A stretch of DNA of 64,000 nt from Campylobacter sp. CN_NE2 (GCF_027797465.1 NZ_CP115608.1:558001-622000), one strand, 5' to 3'. Shown: positions 25,834 to 35,773, counted from the first letter of the stretch. Program-made: numbers and translations. The notes: generated by a model from the letters alone, not told the origin.

Positions 25834-27394
25834 TTTCATAAATCGATTTTGAATATCCAAGTTCTTTAAGCGATTTGCTTAAAGGAACACTAGTATCATC
25901 AATAATTCTAGGAGTAACAACAAAAATTAGCTCGGTTGTAGACAACTTATCATGTGTGCTTTTAAAAAGATTGCCAACCAAAGGAATAGAGCTAAGCATT
26001 GGAACGCTTGTATTATCTTTAGTTTTTGTTTGACCAATCAAACCACCAAGAATAACAGTATCGCCATTATTTACCCAAACTACACTTGAAATTTTCTTTT
26101 GCAAAGTATCTGGCGCAATCTCTCTAATACCAGTTTGTCTAACATTTTCATCTTCATACTTGAAGCTGCTTAGGCTAGGATTTATTCTAAGCATAATTTT
26201 ATTTTCATCGGAAATTTCAGGCAATATATTCAGTAAAATTCCAATAAATGTAGAATATTGAGTATATGTTATGCTAGTTTGACCACTAATGGTATTGTTG
26301 TTTGTACTTTCTTTTAAAACACGGTAATTGATATTATCGCCAACTGAGATAATAGCGGGTTGATTATTCATAGTGGTAACTTTTGGACTAGAAATAACCT
26401 TAGTTTTACCCTTTGTTTCTAAGAAATTTATCATTCCATCGATATTAAAGTTCAAACCAGCACCAAATGTCCAAGTGGCACTATCATGCTTTTCGCCAGT
26501 ATGTCTGCCACGATGACCAAAATCTCCATTGCTATAACCAGTCCAAGCATAGTCTGCATTCATTAATCTTCCAGTAGATAAATCTTTTGCTACACCTAAT
26601 GGATTGCCAATATAAGATGAGAAACCAAGTTGAAATCTTGACCAATCAATACCTGTAGTGTAGTCGTTGTTTAACTCAACTGCGACAATATTTACATCAA
26701 GCAAAACTTGTCTACTAAGCCTTTTTTGCATACCTTTTAGATACGCTTCAACTCTTTTAAGTTGTGATTTCATACCAGTTACTGTTACCAAACCCGCATT
26801 TTGATTTATAATAGGAGCAACGGCAACATATTTTTCTGTTCCGTTATTTAAAATTAGAGTAATTTCTTCACTAATCTTTTCCCAAAAATCAAATTTTTCT
26901 TGTGTTTTAATCATATTTTCTTGTAATTTTTCATCATCTATATCATTACCAACTTCAATAGGGGCTGAATCTACACTTGATTTAGTAATAGCAGTTCCCT
27001 CTCTAACAGAAGTTATATAATCAACTTTAAAAGTTTTAGTATCCAAGGCAGAAACCTTTAAAATTCCATTTGAATATTCATAATCTAAATTATTTTCAGA
27101 AATTAGAAGATTAAAAACTTCCCTTAAAGACATATCTTTTATACTTATACCTTGAAGCTCTTTATTAAGTTCTTCCGAAGCCATAGCATCTTTTGCAACA
27201 AAAGAAAATTTACACATATCTGAAAGTTGAGATAACATTTCATTTAGTGTAACAGTTTCATTAACTTTGATATTAAGAGCTTTTCTCTCACAATCCGAAG
27301 AAGTTGCAGGCGCTGCAACTAAACTAGATGCTGTCACCGATAAAGCAAGCAAAGCCGCTATACTAACTTTTTTACTTATATGAAATAATGACAT
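25826..27394 (-). CDS. ctsD: Secretin (CtsD/MshL-like)
   Basis: 522 residues. The signal peptide is followed by an STN/N0-like domain (about 35-115, VNETVTLNEMLSQLSDMCKF), an N1 domain and the secretin core (about 240-505). The core shows VLLDVNIVAVELNNDYTTGI, KTKVISSPKVTTMNNQPAII, SVVWVNNGDTVILGGLIGQ and the C-terminal LIFVVTPRII. It forms the outer-membrane ring that lets a pilus or DNA pass. The arrangement is that of MshL. Its ATG lies inside the 3' end of the PilP-like gene. C. jejuni CtsD is the transformation secretin (recalled). Confidence 0.93.
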   Translation of the reverse strand: MSLFHISKKVSIAALLALSVTASSLVAAPATSSDCERKALNIKVNETVTLNEMLSQLSDMCKFSFVAKDAMASEELNKELQGISIKDMSLREVFNLLISENNLDYEYSNGILKVSALDTKTFKVDYITSVREGTAITKSSVDSAPIEVGNDIDDEKLQENMIKTQEKFDFWEKISEEITLILNNGTEKYVAVAPIINQNAGLVTVTGMKSQLKRVEAYLKGMQKRLSRQVLLDVNIVAVELNNDYTTGIDWSRFQLGFSSYIGNPLGVAKDLSTGRLMNADYAWTGYSNGDFGHRGRHTGEKHDSATWTFGAGLNFNIDGMINFLETKGKTKVISSPKVTTMNNQPAIISVGDNINYRVLKESTNNNTISGQTSITYTQYSTFIGILLNILPEISDENKIMLRINPSLSSFKYEDENVRQTGIREIAPDTLQKKISSVVWVNNGDTVILGGLIGQTKTKDNTSVPMLSSIPLVGNLFKSTHDKLSTTELIFVVTPRIIDDTSVPLSKSLKELGYSKSIYENE

Positions 27395-27776
27395 TTTTCT
27401 TTCCTTGATTCATTTTTATTTCAATTTTATTGTCGCCGTCTGCAACTAAAACACTATTTTCGTTTATTTTAACGATTTGATACGATCCTATATAATCCCC
27501 AATCTCGTACCAAGCCTCATTTAGTTTAACCTTATCTCCCAAAATTCCGCGTAGTTGTAAATCAAATGTTTTATCCACTACAACTTGTGTTTCGCCTTCT
27601 TTTGGTTTTGGTTTTAATGGGTAAAATGGATCTTTAAGTGCTGTAATTTTATCATCTGATAAACCAATCCTTGGCTTACTTAGGGTATTAAATTTATCAT
27701 CATAGGCAGCCTTATTTATACCTTCCGCATAACACAGTAAAACGGAAAACATAGAAAATAAAATTATCTTTTTCAT
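27372..27776 (-). CDS. PilP/MshK-like periplasmic protein
   Basis: 134 residues from the ATG at 27776, which overlaps the PilO-like stop (ATGA); an in-frame ATG at 27794 is possible. A signal peptide (MKKIILFSMFSVLLCYAEG) precedes a disordered stretch with DPFYPLKPKPKEGE and a small beta domain (FDLQLRGILGDKVKLNEAWY then SYQIVKINENSVLVADGDN). This is the classical PilP/GspC/MshK layout: a tether plus a homology-region beta sandwich that docks to the secretin N-domains. Position between PilO-like and secretin genes supports it. Confidence 0.8.
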   Translation of the reverse strand: MKKIILFSMFSVLLCYAEGINKAAYDDKFNTLSKPRIGLSDDKITALKDPFYPLKPKPKEGETQVVVDKTFDLQLRGILGDKVKLNEAWYEIGDYIGSYQIVKINENSVLVADGDNKIEIKMNQGKKNVIISYK

Positions 27777-28441
27777 TGATATCTTACCCCCCATATAGAT
27801 ATTCCAATAGTTCCACCAACCTTACCGTCAGTCGTAGATTTATTAACATCCAGTTTATTTACATCAACTATCATCTTTGATTCTTCAATAGCATTGATAT
27901 AGCGCAAAACATTATGATATGTACCTTCCATTACAACGCCTACATCAAGCATAGCCTGTGGTTTTAAAACTAATGTTTTTTGGTCTATATTCTTTTCCTC
28001 GCTAGTTATAGCAAAAACCTTAACATTGCTTTTTACAGCCATCTCTGTTAGGCTATCTAAAAACTCAGCCCAATTCTCTCTATTGTATGTAACATTTGAA
28101 ACTTCTCTAAGTTTATTGTCAACGTACTGATTAGAATCAATCGTTTCATTAAGCCTTGCTTGTTCGCCTTTTAATACAGTTTCTTTATTTTTAATTTGAC
28201 TATAAGTTCCATTCCCCAATGGTCCAAAAGCATTTAGACTATTTGTAGCCTCATTTAGATTCTTGGTAGCTTTATTTAACCTGTTTTGCTCACTATCAAA
28301 ATATTCCTGCGAACCAGTCGATAGAGCCAAATAAGCAAGAGCGCCAGCAATAAATAACGCTAACACCAAGTAAGTATTTGCACTACTTCCTTTGCTTTCA
28401 AACCAAGAATCAATTTTATCAAGTGTAGTCTGCTTTCTCAT
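27773..28441 (-). CDS. PilO/MshJ-like inner-membrane protein
   Basis: 222 residues. A short cytoplasmic start is followed by a membrane helix (TYLVLALFIAGALAYLAL, about 23-40), a coiled-coil stretch (about 45-110) and a ferredoxin-like periplasmic domain (about 120-222, with NVKVFAITSEEK and ISIWGVRYQ). This is the PilO/MshJ/GspM layout. It starts one base after the PilMN-like stop and overlaps the PilP-like gene, consistent with stoichiometric assembly of the inner-membrane alignment complex. Confidence 0.82.
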   Translation of the reverse strand: MRKQTTLDKIDSWFESKGSSANTYLVLALFIAGALAYLALSTGSQEYFDSEQNRLNKATKNLNEATNSLNAFGPLGNGTYSQIKNKETVLKGEQARLNETIDSNQYVDNKLREVSNVTYNRENWAEFLDSLTEMAVKSNVKVFAITSEEKNIDQKTLVLKPQAMLDVGVVMEGTYHNVLRYINAIEESKMIVDVNKLDVNKSTTDGKVGGTIGISIWGVRYQ

Positions 28442-29961
28442 TACTCCACCTCCACGCTAACATTGCTGTCATAAACAACTGTATGTTCATTTTCATTTAA
28501 AATAATAGATCTAGTATAAACAGAATATGGTCTAGTCTCACTAATATTCTTCAAAAGCTCAGTCATTTGTTTATCATTTCTAGTATTGACATTTACCGTT
28601 AAGTTTCTATCATCTGTTTTGATGCTTTGAATATTGCCTTGACTACCAACAACCATATTCGATAAATCATGAATAGCAATTGCCTTCATCGCATAATTTA
28701 TCTTTTTATCAAAAATTCCATCCAACAAACTAAGCCTATCTGTCAATATTTTATTTTCTCTTGCAAAATCTTCTCTTGTTTGCGTAATTTGTTTATTTAA
28801 ATTTTCATCAATACCCTTGACTTTATTAAGTTCAGCATTTACTTGCGCATACTCTGCTTCTTTTTGATCTGAAATCAAGCTATTGTAGTACCCATGACCA
28901 TATTGATACAAAGGATAAGCTGCACCAAGCAACAGGCCAAGTGCGATATAACCAAAAAGCTTACCACTATTTCTTTGTGTTATCGGCGGTGGTCTTTTAA
29001 ACGGAGAGTAGTTGTGCTCTTCGTCTTTATTGGCAAGGAAATTTTGAGCCGTTAAAAACATCAAAGTATCAAGCTGTGTAAGCTCAAATTCTTTGGCATT
29101 TTTTGCAACACTAAAATTAAATTCTTTATATGTTAAATTTAGCGTATTTTCTACAAAAACTTCGATACCTGGAATCTTACCAACATCACTACCAAAATAT
29201 ATATTTTGGATTCTGATATTATAAATTTTGTTCAAAGAATTGATAATATCGTTAATATAATAGAACATATCATCAAAAATTTGAATCATATAATCTCGTT
29301 CAGCCGGACTTTCCAAATTTGCACCGTAAGTGGATAACATCATATTAAATGTGTTTTCTTCAAGCTTACTTCCAGTTAATTCTGCAAATTTATCACTTAA
29401 AAATTTAAGATTGTATCTTAGTTGGCGAGATTGAAAATATTCGCCGTTTTGATACACAACCAAAAACGCATCTTCTCGTTGCAAATAGATAAAACAATCT
29501 GTCCCTTCTTTTGTCAAAAGCCCTCTGCTATATAGACTTTCATACAAGAAAGGCGCAATCGCAACATAATCAAGATAACCAGTTCGTGCAGCAATCGCAT
29601 CAAACTGAGTATTTAAAAGTTGGTTATCGACGACGAAAACATTAAATGCTCTCTCGTCGCTACTTGCACCGACAACTTCAAGATATGTAATCTTGTAATC
29701 CAAAGTAGCATCAAGCCCAAGCTCTTCATAGACCTTAATAACGATAGCATCCAACAAATCCGCATCTTCAACAGATCGCGGAATCTCGACGGTTGTCGTT
29801 ATAATGTCTTTAAAAGGAATATAAGAGATGTAAGTCTCTTTTGCTCGGCTAGATCTTCCGAAATCGTGTTCAAAGATCTCGTTGCCACTTAACCCGAATA
29901 TGGTCTGCGTGACCTTGTTAATTGCAACTATAGAGTTTGCATTACTACTATTCTTAGCCAT
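28441..29961 (-). CDS. PilM-PilN fusion (MshI-like), first gene of the operon
   Basis: 506 residues. The first 330 residues form an actin-like PilM-type domain (GTDCFIYLQREDAFLVVYQN, IQNIYFGSDVGKIPG). A membrane helix follows (FGYIALGLLLGAAYPLYQYG, about 345-365), then a coiled coil (about 375-430) and a ferredoxin-like PilN-type periplasmic domain to the end. One protein thus joins the cytoplasmic ring and its membrane partner, separate in most type IV pilus systems. It is the first gene of the operon and has its own upstream gap. Confidence 0.8.
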   Translation of the reverse strand: MAKNSSNANSIVAINKVTQTIFGLSGNEIFEHDFGRSSRAKETYISYIPFKDIITTTVEIPRSVEDADLLDAIVIKVYEELGLDATLDYKITYLEVVGASSDERAFNVFVVDNQLLNTQFDAIAARTGYLDYVAIAPFLYESLYSRGLLTKEGTDCFIYLQREDAFLVVYQNGEYFQSRQLRYNLKFLSDKFAELTGSKLEENTFNMMLSTYGANLESPAERDYMIQIFDDMFYYINDIINSLNKIYNIRIQNIYFGSDVGKIPGIEVFVENTLNLTYKEFNFSVAKNAKEFELTQLDTLMFLTAQNFLANKDEEHNYSPFKRPPPITQRNSGKLFGYIALGLLLGAAYPLYQYGHGYYNSLISDQKEAEYAQVNAELNKVKGIDENLNKQITQTREDFARENKILTDRLSLLDGIFDKKINYAMKAIAIHDLSNMVVGSQGNIQSIKTDDRNLTVNVNTRNDKQMTELLKNISETRPYSVYTRSIILNENEHTVVYDSNVSVEVE

Positions 29962-29988
29962 CTTTTTTCCACTTTATAAAGAAATTTG

Positions 29989-29994
29989 CTTATA
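29989..29994 (-). promoter_or_regulatory. Possible -10 box for the Cts/MSHA-like operon
   Basis: TATAAG on the minus strand in ATTAAACTATAAGC, 28 bases before the PilMN-like start, in the 57-base gap after era. A TTGACA further upstream is spaced too widely (about 22 bases) to be a standard -35. Offered with low confidence; the operon could also be read through from era. Confidence 0.35.
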
Positions 29995-30018
29995 GTTTAA
30001 TCAAAAACAAACAAAATG

Positions 30019-30888
30019 TCAATAGATAAAATGGCTTTTTATGCTATTTTCGTCGTTTTTCCACGATTTTTTAACAAAAACGCTTAATTTGACATAAATT
30101 TTAACCTTAGAAAAAGCTGAAATTAACTTTTTCGATTTTATGCCTATTCGCTTGATTGTATCGCCGTTTTTACCGATTAAAATCTGTTTATGAGATTGCG
30201 TATCAGTTATAATTTTGGCATAAATTGAAATTAAATTTGGAGTTTCATTTACTTTTTCTATGATAACATCTGTCGAATACGGAAGTTCGCTGTTTGTGTT
30301 TTCAAAGATACTTTCAAGGATAAAATCCCTATAAATATCCCTTAAATTTGTGCTGCTTATGAGTTCGGGGTCATAAAAATACTCATGTTCTGGCAAAAAT
30401 TTGCAAATTTCATCTAAAATTTGGCGTTTGAAAACATTTTTTTTAATATTTATAGGTATTATTGCGCCAAATTTATCTTGGAATTTTTGATATTCACTTA
30501 GTTTTTTCACGATTTTTTCGTCATTTGCTTCATCAATCTTAGTTAAAAGCACGATATGATTTACACCATTATGCAAATTTAAAAACTTTTCATAATTTTC
30601 AGTGCTATCGTGGATTGGTGCTAAAAATAGCACCAAATCGCTATCCCCGATCGCATTTAGTGCAACCTCAACCATGATTTTATTCATCATTTTATTGCTC
30701 TCATGCAGTCCCGGCGTATCGACAAATATAATTTGGTCGTCGCCGTGCATAACTATTCCGTTGATTTTACGGCGCGTTGCATTTACTTTGTGTGAGACAA
30801 GCGAAATTTTTTCGCCCAAAATGTAGTTTAAAAATGAGCTTTTCCCTGCATTTGTGCGACCGATTAGACTAACAAATCCACTTTTCAT
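30019..30888 (-). CDS. era: GTPase Era
   Basis: 289 residues. It assists 30S ribosome maturation by binding 16S rRNA near its 3' end. The GTPase domain shows G1 GRTNAGKSS, G2 NATRRKINGI, G3 DTPGLHE and G4 LTKID; the C-terminal KH domain shows ILIGKNGDTIKRIGIKSK. The start overlaps the hslU stop (TAATG), closing the rplI-hslV-hslU-era operon, the order found in C. jejuni as I remember it. Confidence 0.97.
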   Translation of the reverse strand: MKSGFVSLIGRTNAGKSSFLNYILGEKISLVSHKVNATRRKINGIVMHGDDQIIFVDTPGLHESNKMMNKIMVEVALNAIGDSDLVLFLAPIHDSTENYEKFLNLHNGVNHIVLLTKIDEANDEKIVKKLSEYQKFQDKFGAIIPINIKKNVFKRQILDEICKFLPEHEYFYDPELISSTNLRDIYRDFILESIFENTNSELPYSTDVIIEKVNETPNLISIYAKIITDTQSHKQILIGKNGDTIKRIGIKSKKLISAFSKVKIYVKLSVFVKKSWKNDENSIKSHFIY

Positions 30889-32207
30889 TATAATATATAC
30901 TTCGCTAAATCTTCATCTTTGACGATTTCATCAAGCTTTTCATCGACAAATTTATCATCGATTACCACTTTTTGACCTTTAAATCCGTCGGCTTCATAGC
31001 TAATATCTTCAAGCACTTTTTCCATCACCGTATGAAGTCTTCTAGCGCCTATATCTTCGACTTTTTCGTTTGTTTTTGCGGCATTTTTTGCAATCGCTTT
31101 TATTCCGCTATCACTAAATTCAAGCTCTACACCCTCTGTGGCAAGAAGCGCGATATATTGTTTGATTAACGAATTTTTTGGTTTTGTTAAAATTTCACAA
31201 AGCGCATTTTCGTCCAAACTATCAAGCTCTACACGCAAAGGAAATCTACCTTGAAGCTCAGGAATCAAATCGCTTGGTTTGCTTATATGAAACGCCCCTG
31301 CTGCGATAAATAAAATGTGGTCTGTATTGATATTTCCATATTTTGTGCTAACGCTCGAACCTTCTACGATAGGAAGCAAATCTCTTTGAACGCCCTCTTT
31401 GCTAGGATCTTGGCGAGAGCCCGAATTTGCACTCACAGCGACTTTATCGATCTCGTCGATAAAAATAATACCTTCATTTTCGCTTCTTCGCACGGCTTCT
31501 GCCTTTATGCGCTCTATATCTAAAATTTTATCACTTGCTTCGTTTCTAAGAGCCACTTTTGCGTCTTTGATTTTCATCTCTTTTTTGCTTTTTTTACTGC
31601 TTATACCGATGACTTTGATAAAACTTTCTTGCATATTTGCCATTTCAGGCGGTAAATTTGAATTTGCTTCAAATGTATTTTCGCTGATTTCAATCTCAAT
31701 CATCAAATCATCTAAATCGCCGTTTTTAAATTTAGTTGCCATTTTTTCATAACTTTTAGCATAATCAGCGTTTTTTTCTTCACTTGCTCCACGCGGTAGT
31801 GGCGGAAGAAGTTTTTCTAAAATTTTCTTTTCTATATATTCATCGATTTTTTCTTTGTTTTTTTCAAATTCTTCGCTTCGCACCAAATTTATAGCTGCAC
31901 TTACCAAATCCCTAACCATAGATTCGACATCTCGTCCCACAAAGCCGACTTCTGTGTATTTGCTAGCTTCGACTTTGATAAAAGGCAAACCAAACATCTT
32001 TGAAAGTCTTCGCGCTATTTCAGTTTTTCCAACGCCCGTCGAGCCTATCATTAAGATATTTTTTGGGATTATCTCATTTTTCATCTCATCATCTAGTTGC
32101 ATTCGGCGATAGCGATTGCGAAGTGCTACTGCGATAACCTTTTTGGCTTTACTTTGACCGATTACATAATCGTCTAAATTTTTTACTATTTCTCTTGGTG
32201 TCATCAT
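30888..32207 (-). CDS. hslU: ATP-dependent protease ATPase subunit HslU
   Basis: 439 residues. AAA+ unfoldase that feeds substrates to HslV. It starts MTPREIVKNLDDYVIGQSKA, then MIGSTGVGKTEIARRLSKMF (Walker A), an I domain (about 110-245), GIIFIDEIDKVA (Walker B), ELQGRFPLRVELDSLDENAL, and the C-terminal VEDIGARRLHTVMEKVLEDI. The extreme C-terminus KYIL is the tail that activates HslV. Two ATG codons in a row mark the start; either could be used. It is directly after hslV. Confidence 0.97.
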   Translation of the reverse strand: MMTPREIVKNLDDYVIGQSKAKKVIAVALRNRYRRMQLDDEMKNEIIPKNILMIGSTGVGKTEIARRLSKMFGLPFIKVEASKYTEVGFVGRDVESMVRDLVSAAINLVRSEEFEKNKEKIDEYIEKKILEKLLPPLPRGASEEKNADYAKSYEKMATKFKNGDLDDLMIEIEISENTFEANSNLPPEMANMQESFIKVIGISSKKSKKEMKIKDAKVALRNEASDKILDIERIKAEAVRRSENEGIIFIDEIDKVAVSANSGSRQDPSKEGVQRDLLPIVEGSSVSTKYGNINTDHILFIAAGAFHISKPSDLIPELQGRFPLRVELDSLDENALCEILTKPKNSLIKQYIALLATEGVELEFSDSGIKAIAKNAAKTNEKVEDIGARRLHTVMEKVLEDISYEADGFKGQKVVIDDKFVDEKLDEIVKDEDLAKYIL

Positions 32208-32753
32208 TTATTTATTGTCCCAGATTGCATAAGTTTTAATGTTTTCATTTGTATAAATGCAAATTTCAGCCGCTATTTTTAGGCTCTCTTTGACTAGTTC
32301 TTCTTCATTTAAATTTCCAAATTTATCTAAAGCCCTAGCTGCGCTTAAAGCGTAGTTTCCACCGCTTCCGATTGCGACGATTTTTCCGTCATCCGGTTCG
32401 ACGACATCGCCCGTGCCGCTTAGTAAGAAAATATGCTTTCTATCGATAACTATCATCATGGCTTCAAGTTTTCGCAAATATTTATCTTTTCGCCACTCTT
32501 TGCTAAATTCGACAACGGCTTTTAAAAGTTCGCCTTTTGCGTTATCAAGGCATTTTTCAAACATATCAAAAAGATTAAACGCATCAGCCGTGCTTCCTGC
32601 AAACCCTGCTAAAACGCTCTCATCTTTGCCTATTTTGCGAATTTTGGTCGCTTTTCCTTTTAAAACGGTGTTTCCAAATGTAACCTGCCCGTCTCCGCCG
32701 ATAACAGAAGCATTTTTGCCTTTGTAGGCAAGTATGGTTGTAGCTTCAAACAT
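32208..32753 (-). CDS. hslV: ATP-dependent protease subunit HslV
   Basis: 181 residues. Threonine peptidase of the HslUV (ClpQY) complex. The mature active-site Thr follows MFEA ([20 protein letters not shown]), with the catalytic Lys in [26 protein letters not shown] and a standard length confirm it. The ATG overlaps the rplI stop (TAATG). Confidence 0.97.
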   Translation of the reverse strand: MFEATTILAYKGKNASVIGGDGQVTFGNTVLKGKATKIRKIGKDESVLAGFAGSTADAFNLFDMFEKCLDNAKGELLKAVVEFSKEWRKDKYLRKLEAMMIVIDRKHIFLLSGTGDVVEPDDGKIVAIGSGGNYALSAARALDKFGNLNEEELVKESLKIAAEICIYTNENIKTYAIWDNK

Positions 32754-33196
32754 TACAAACCTACCACTTCGATTTCAAATTTAGCACTTATGCCGTGTTT
32801 AAATTTAGCACTCACATCGTAAATTCCTGTGGTTTTGATAGTGCCAAATTCCAAGATTTTTTTATCGACTTCAAAGCCTTTTTGCTCTTTTAGGGCATTT
32901 GCGATGTCATCTTTGGTAACAGCTCCAAAAAGTCCGCCATTTTCGCCGACTTGTTTTGCCACCTTTACACGCACTTTTTCAAGCTGAGTTTTTAGCAAAT
33001 TTAGTGTTTCGATTTCACTTTGTTTAAGCTCGGCTTCTTTTCTTTTTCCTGCTTCAAATTTACGCAAAACTTCGGTTGTAGCAGCCAGTGCAAAGCCTTT
33101 TCCGATTAAAAAATTATTTCCGTATCCGTCTTTTACTTCTTTGATTTCCCCTGCTTTTCCAAGCCCTTTGACATCTTTTATAAGTAAAACTTTCAT
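32753..33196 (-). CDS. rplI: 50S ribosomal protein L9
   Basis: 147 residues from the second of two adjacent ATGs, giving the family start [20 protein letters not shown]; the other ATG is at 33199. The N-terminal domain ([20 protein letters not shown]), long connecting helix and C-terminal domain with [16 protein letters not shown] are all present. It stabilises the L1 stalk base on 23S rRNA. It leads the operon rplI-hslV-hslU-era and follows argG by 18 bases. Confidence 0.97.
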   Translation of the reverse strand: MKVLLIKDVKGLGKAGEIKEVKDGYGNNFLIGKGFALAATTEVLRKFEAGKRKEAELKQSEIETLNLLKTQLEKVRVKVAKQVGENGGLFGAVTKDDIANALKEQKGFEVDKKILEFGTIKTTGIYDVSAKFKHGISAKFEIEVVGL

Positions 33197-33214
33197 CAAA
33201 TTTTCCTTTTAAAT

Positions 33215-34441
33215 TTAGAATTTTCGACCGCTTTTTCCTGCGATGATAAAACGCAAAGCATTTAGTTTGATAAAGCCTTCTGCGTCTTTTTGGTTATAAA
33301 CTGCATCTTCTTCAAATGTGCTAAAATCGACATTGAAAAGACTATCACTTTTGCTTTCTCTGCCTATTACGCTTACGCTTCCTTTGTAAAGTTCAAGCCT
33401 AACGGTGCCATTTACGCACTCTTGCGATTTATCTATCAAAGCTTGAAGCATAATGCGTTCAGGGCTAAACCAAAAGCCGTTGTAGATTAACTCGGCATAT
33501 TTTGGCATAAGTTCGTCTTTTAGGTGAGCGGCACCTCTATCAATCGTAATACTTTCAATCGCTCTGTGAGCTTTTAGCATTATCGTTCCGCCCGGAGTTT
33601 CGTAACAACCCCTGCTTTTCATACCGACGAAGCGATTTTCGACGATGTCAAGTCTGCCTATGCCGTGTTTTGCACCAAGATTATTTAGCTCATTTAGCAT
33701 TTCGTGTGGTTTTAGTTTTTTGCCGTTTAATGCGACAGGATCGCCATTTTTATACTCGATTTCGATGATTTCACTCTCATTTGGTGCTTTTTTAGGATCG
33801 GTTGTCCATCGCCACATATCATCTTCCGGGGCGTGGTTTGGATCTTCTAAAACTAGTCCTTCATACGAAATATGAAGCAAATTTGCATCCATCGAATACG
33901 GCGATTTTCCTGCTTTTTTTACGATTTCTATGCCATGTTTGCTAGCGTATGCTAAAAGTTTTTCACGACTATTTAAATCCCACTCACGCCATGGTGCGAT
34001 AACCTTTATATCAGGTTTTAACGCATAAGCTCCAAGCTCAAAGCGGACTTGGTCGTTTCCTTTGCCGGTAGCTCCGTGGCTGATAGCATCAGCCCCTGTT
34101 TTATTTGCGATTTCGACAAGTCTTTTTGCAATAAGCGGTCTAGCGATACTAGTTCCTAGCAGATACTCGCCCTCATAAATCGCATTTGCCCTAAACATAG
34201 GGAAAACATAGTCGCGGACGAATTCTTCTCGCAAATCTTCGATAAAAATATTTTCTGCTTTTATGCCTAGTTTTAGGGCTTTGTCTTTTACGGGCGCTAG
34301 GTCTTCGTTCTGACCGATGTCTGCTGTGAAAGTAACCACTTCGCAACCATAGTTATCGCCAAGCCATTTTAAAATAATGCTAGTATCTAGCCCACCGGAA
34401 TATGCCAAAACTACCTTTTTTACGCTATTTTTTTCTGCCAT
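33215..34441 (-). CDS. argG: Argininosuccinate synthase
   Basis: 408 residues. It joins citrulline and aspartate with ATP in arginine synthesis. The P-loop [36 protein letters not shown]-type motif ([15 protein letters not shown]), [14 protein letters not shown] and [15 protein letters not shown] are diagnostic. Full length. A TAAAAT -10 box lies 32 bases upstream. Upstream genes are mcrC and mcrB, where C. jejuni has a different small gene as I remember it. Confidence 0.97.
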   Translation of the reverse strand: MAEKNSVKKVVLAYSGGLDTSIILKWLGDNYGCEVVTFTADIGQNEDLAPVKDKALKLGIKAENIFIEDLREEFVRDYVFPMFRANAIYEGEYLLGTSIARPLIAKRLVEIANKTGADAISHGATGKGNDQVRFELGAYALKPDIKVIAPWREWDLNSREKLLAYASKHGIEIVKKAGKSPYSMDANLLHISYEGLVLEDPNHAPEDDMWRWTTDPKKAPNESEIIEIEYKNGDPVALNGKKLKPHEMLNELNNLGAKHGIGRLDIVENRFVGMKSRGCYETPGGTIMLKAHRAIESITIDRGAAHLKDELMPKYAELIYNGFWFSPERIMLQALIDKSQECVNGTVRLELYKGSVSVIGRESKSDSLFNVDFSTFEEDAVYNQKDAEGFIKLNALRFIIAGKSGRKF

Positions 34442-34472
34442 TTTTAAACCTTTTAAGTAAATTTAACTGCTT

Positions 34473-34478
34473 ATTTTA
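34473..34478 (-). promoter_or_regulatory. Probable -10 box for argG
   Basis: TAAAAT in GGCTAAAATAAGC on the minus strand, 32 bases before the argG ATG, in the 84-base gap after mcrC. It would let argG be expressed independently of the inserted mcrBC genes. AAAGG provides the ribosome site. Confidence 0.45.
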
Positions 34479-34525
34479 GCCAAAATTTTGTTTAAAACTT
34501 CTGAAATTTATTAATATTGGAATTT

Positions 34526-35773
34526 TTACATTTTTTCTGTATTTAAAATTTTTTGTATCTGTGAATTTATCGCATTTTCATCAAAAATTTCAAAAAACAA
34601 AATTTGCAATTCCTTTTTATTTGCTTTATAAAAGTATTTTAAATCATCTTTTTTCCCTATTTTTGGATAAATCAAAACATTTTTTTGACTTTTATATTTT
34701 TCGGCATAAGCAAAAATCTGATACAAATCGCTCTGCGAAATATCATCTTTTATGCTTTTTATGATTTTCCATTTTGTATCCAAAATTATAGTATTTTCGC
34801 CTTTAATCGCCAAAATATCGGGTCGCATTTTAAACAAATTCTCTCCGCCGTTATCCGCCAAAAGATACTTACTCGAATTTTGCGTTTTTATCTCAAATTC
34901 GCTATGTTTTTTAAAATAGTCCGCCACAAAGCTCTCAAAAAGCAAATTCATATCAAAAAGCAGGGCAAAAGCCTTATCGCTTCCGCTATACTGCGTAAAA
35001 CTTTCGTTTTTTAGGAAAATTTTGCACCACGCAAGGGCGATTTCATATCTGCTAAAATGGCGTGAGCTTTGGCATTTTGAGAAATCTGCGCTTAAATTTT
35101 TGCTCTCTAAAATATCAGAAAAAACAAATTTCGCATTTGCTAATCTTGCCGTTGTTTTAGCGCTAAAACCAAATTTAAAAAGCAAATTTAACGCACTTAC
35201 GATAATGCGATTTTCAGGTATATTTGCTATAAATTCATCGGCGTTTGTATAAAATCTCTCTTTGTGGATTAAATTTGCCTTTAAATGCTCGTTAAAAAGT
35301 AATTTTCCTTTTAAAAAGTGCCTGTTTTGGCTGATTTCGACATAGTTGTTTTTGATACCACTTTTTATGATTATATCAAGTTCATCTAAGAACATAATTG
35401 CAAAAATTTCTAAGAGCGGAAAGTTTTTGGCTTTTAAATTTGCCATTTGTGTCCGTTTAAACGGCGAATTTTTAAGCGTTTTTAGCATTTTAAAAAGCAA
35501 ATCTCGGGATTTTTTGCTATCAAATTCATCATCTTTTTCAAAAATTTTTGGCAAAATCTCCAAAACAAAACCGCTTTTGGTTTGGATTAAGCCGACGAAA
35601 TTTTTAGCTTTTAAGGTATGCGAATTTACAAAACCGATAAATTTATCGTTGCCGTAGCCGTGAGCGAAATCCACAAGCTCAGCAAAGGCTTTTTTAGCTT
35701 TTTCGCTTCCAATTACGCCAGATATTTCATTTTCGCCAAATCTTTGCCACTCGGCAATTTGCAAACTATTCAT
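34526..35773 (-). CDS. mcrC: McrC-family restriction endonuclease subunit
   Basis: 415 residues. The N-terminal half is the McrC scaffold (about 1-250, with FVGLIQTKSGFVLEILPKIF). The C-terminal PD-(D/E)xK nuclease is visible as MRPDILAIKGENTIILDTKW, with D..DTKW holding the metal site, followed by DLYQIFAYAEKYKSQKNVLI. It supplies the cutting subunit for the McrB motor, which senses modified cytosine or other target DNA. It overlaps mcrB by 8 bases. Composition is A/T-rich like the surroundings, so compositional evidence for recent transfer is not evident by eye. Confidence 0.9.
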   Translation of the reverse strand: MNSLQIAEWQRFGENEISGVIGSEKAKKAFAELVDFAHGYGNDKFIGFVNSHTLKAKNFVGLIQTKSGFVLEILPKIFEKDDEFDSKKSRDLLFKMLKTLKNSPFKRTQMANLKAKNFPLLEIFAIMFLDELDIIIKSGIKNNYVEISQNRHFLKGKLLFNEHLKANLIHKERFYTNADEFIANIPENRIIVSALNLLFKFGFSAKTTARLANAKFVFSDILESKNLSADFSKCQSSRHFSRYEIALAWCKIFLKNESFTQYSGSDKAFALLFDMNLLFESFVADYFKKHSEFEIKTQNSSKYLLADNGGENLFKMRPDILAIKGENTIILDTKWKIIKSIKDDISQSDLYQIFAYAEKYKSQKNVLIYPKIGKKDDLKYFYKANKKELQILFFEIFDENAINSQIQKILNTEKM

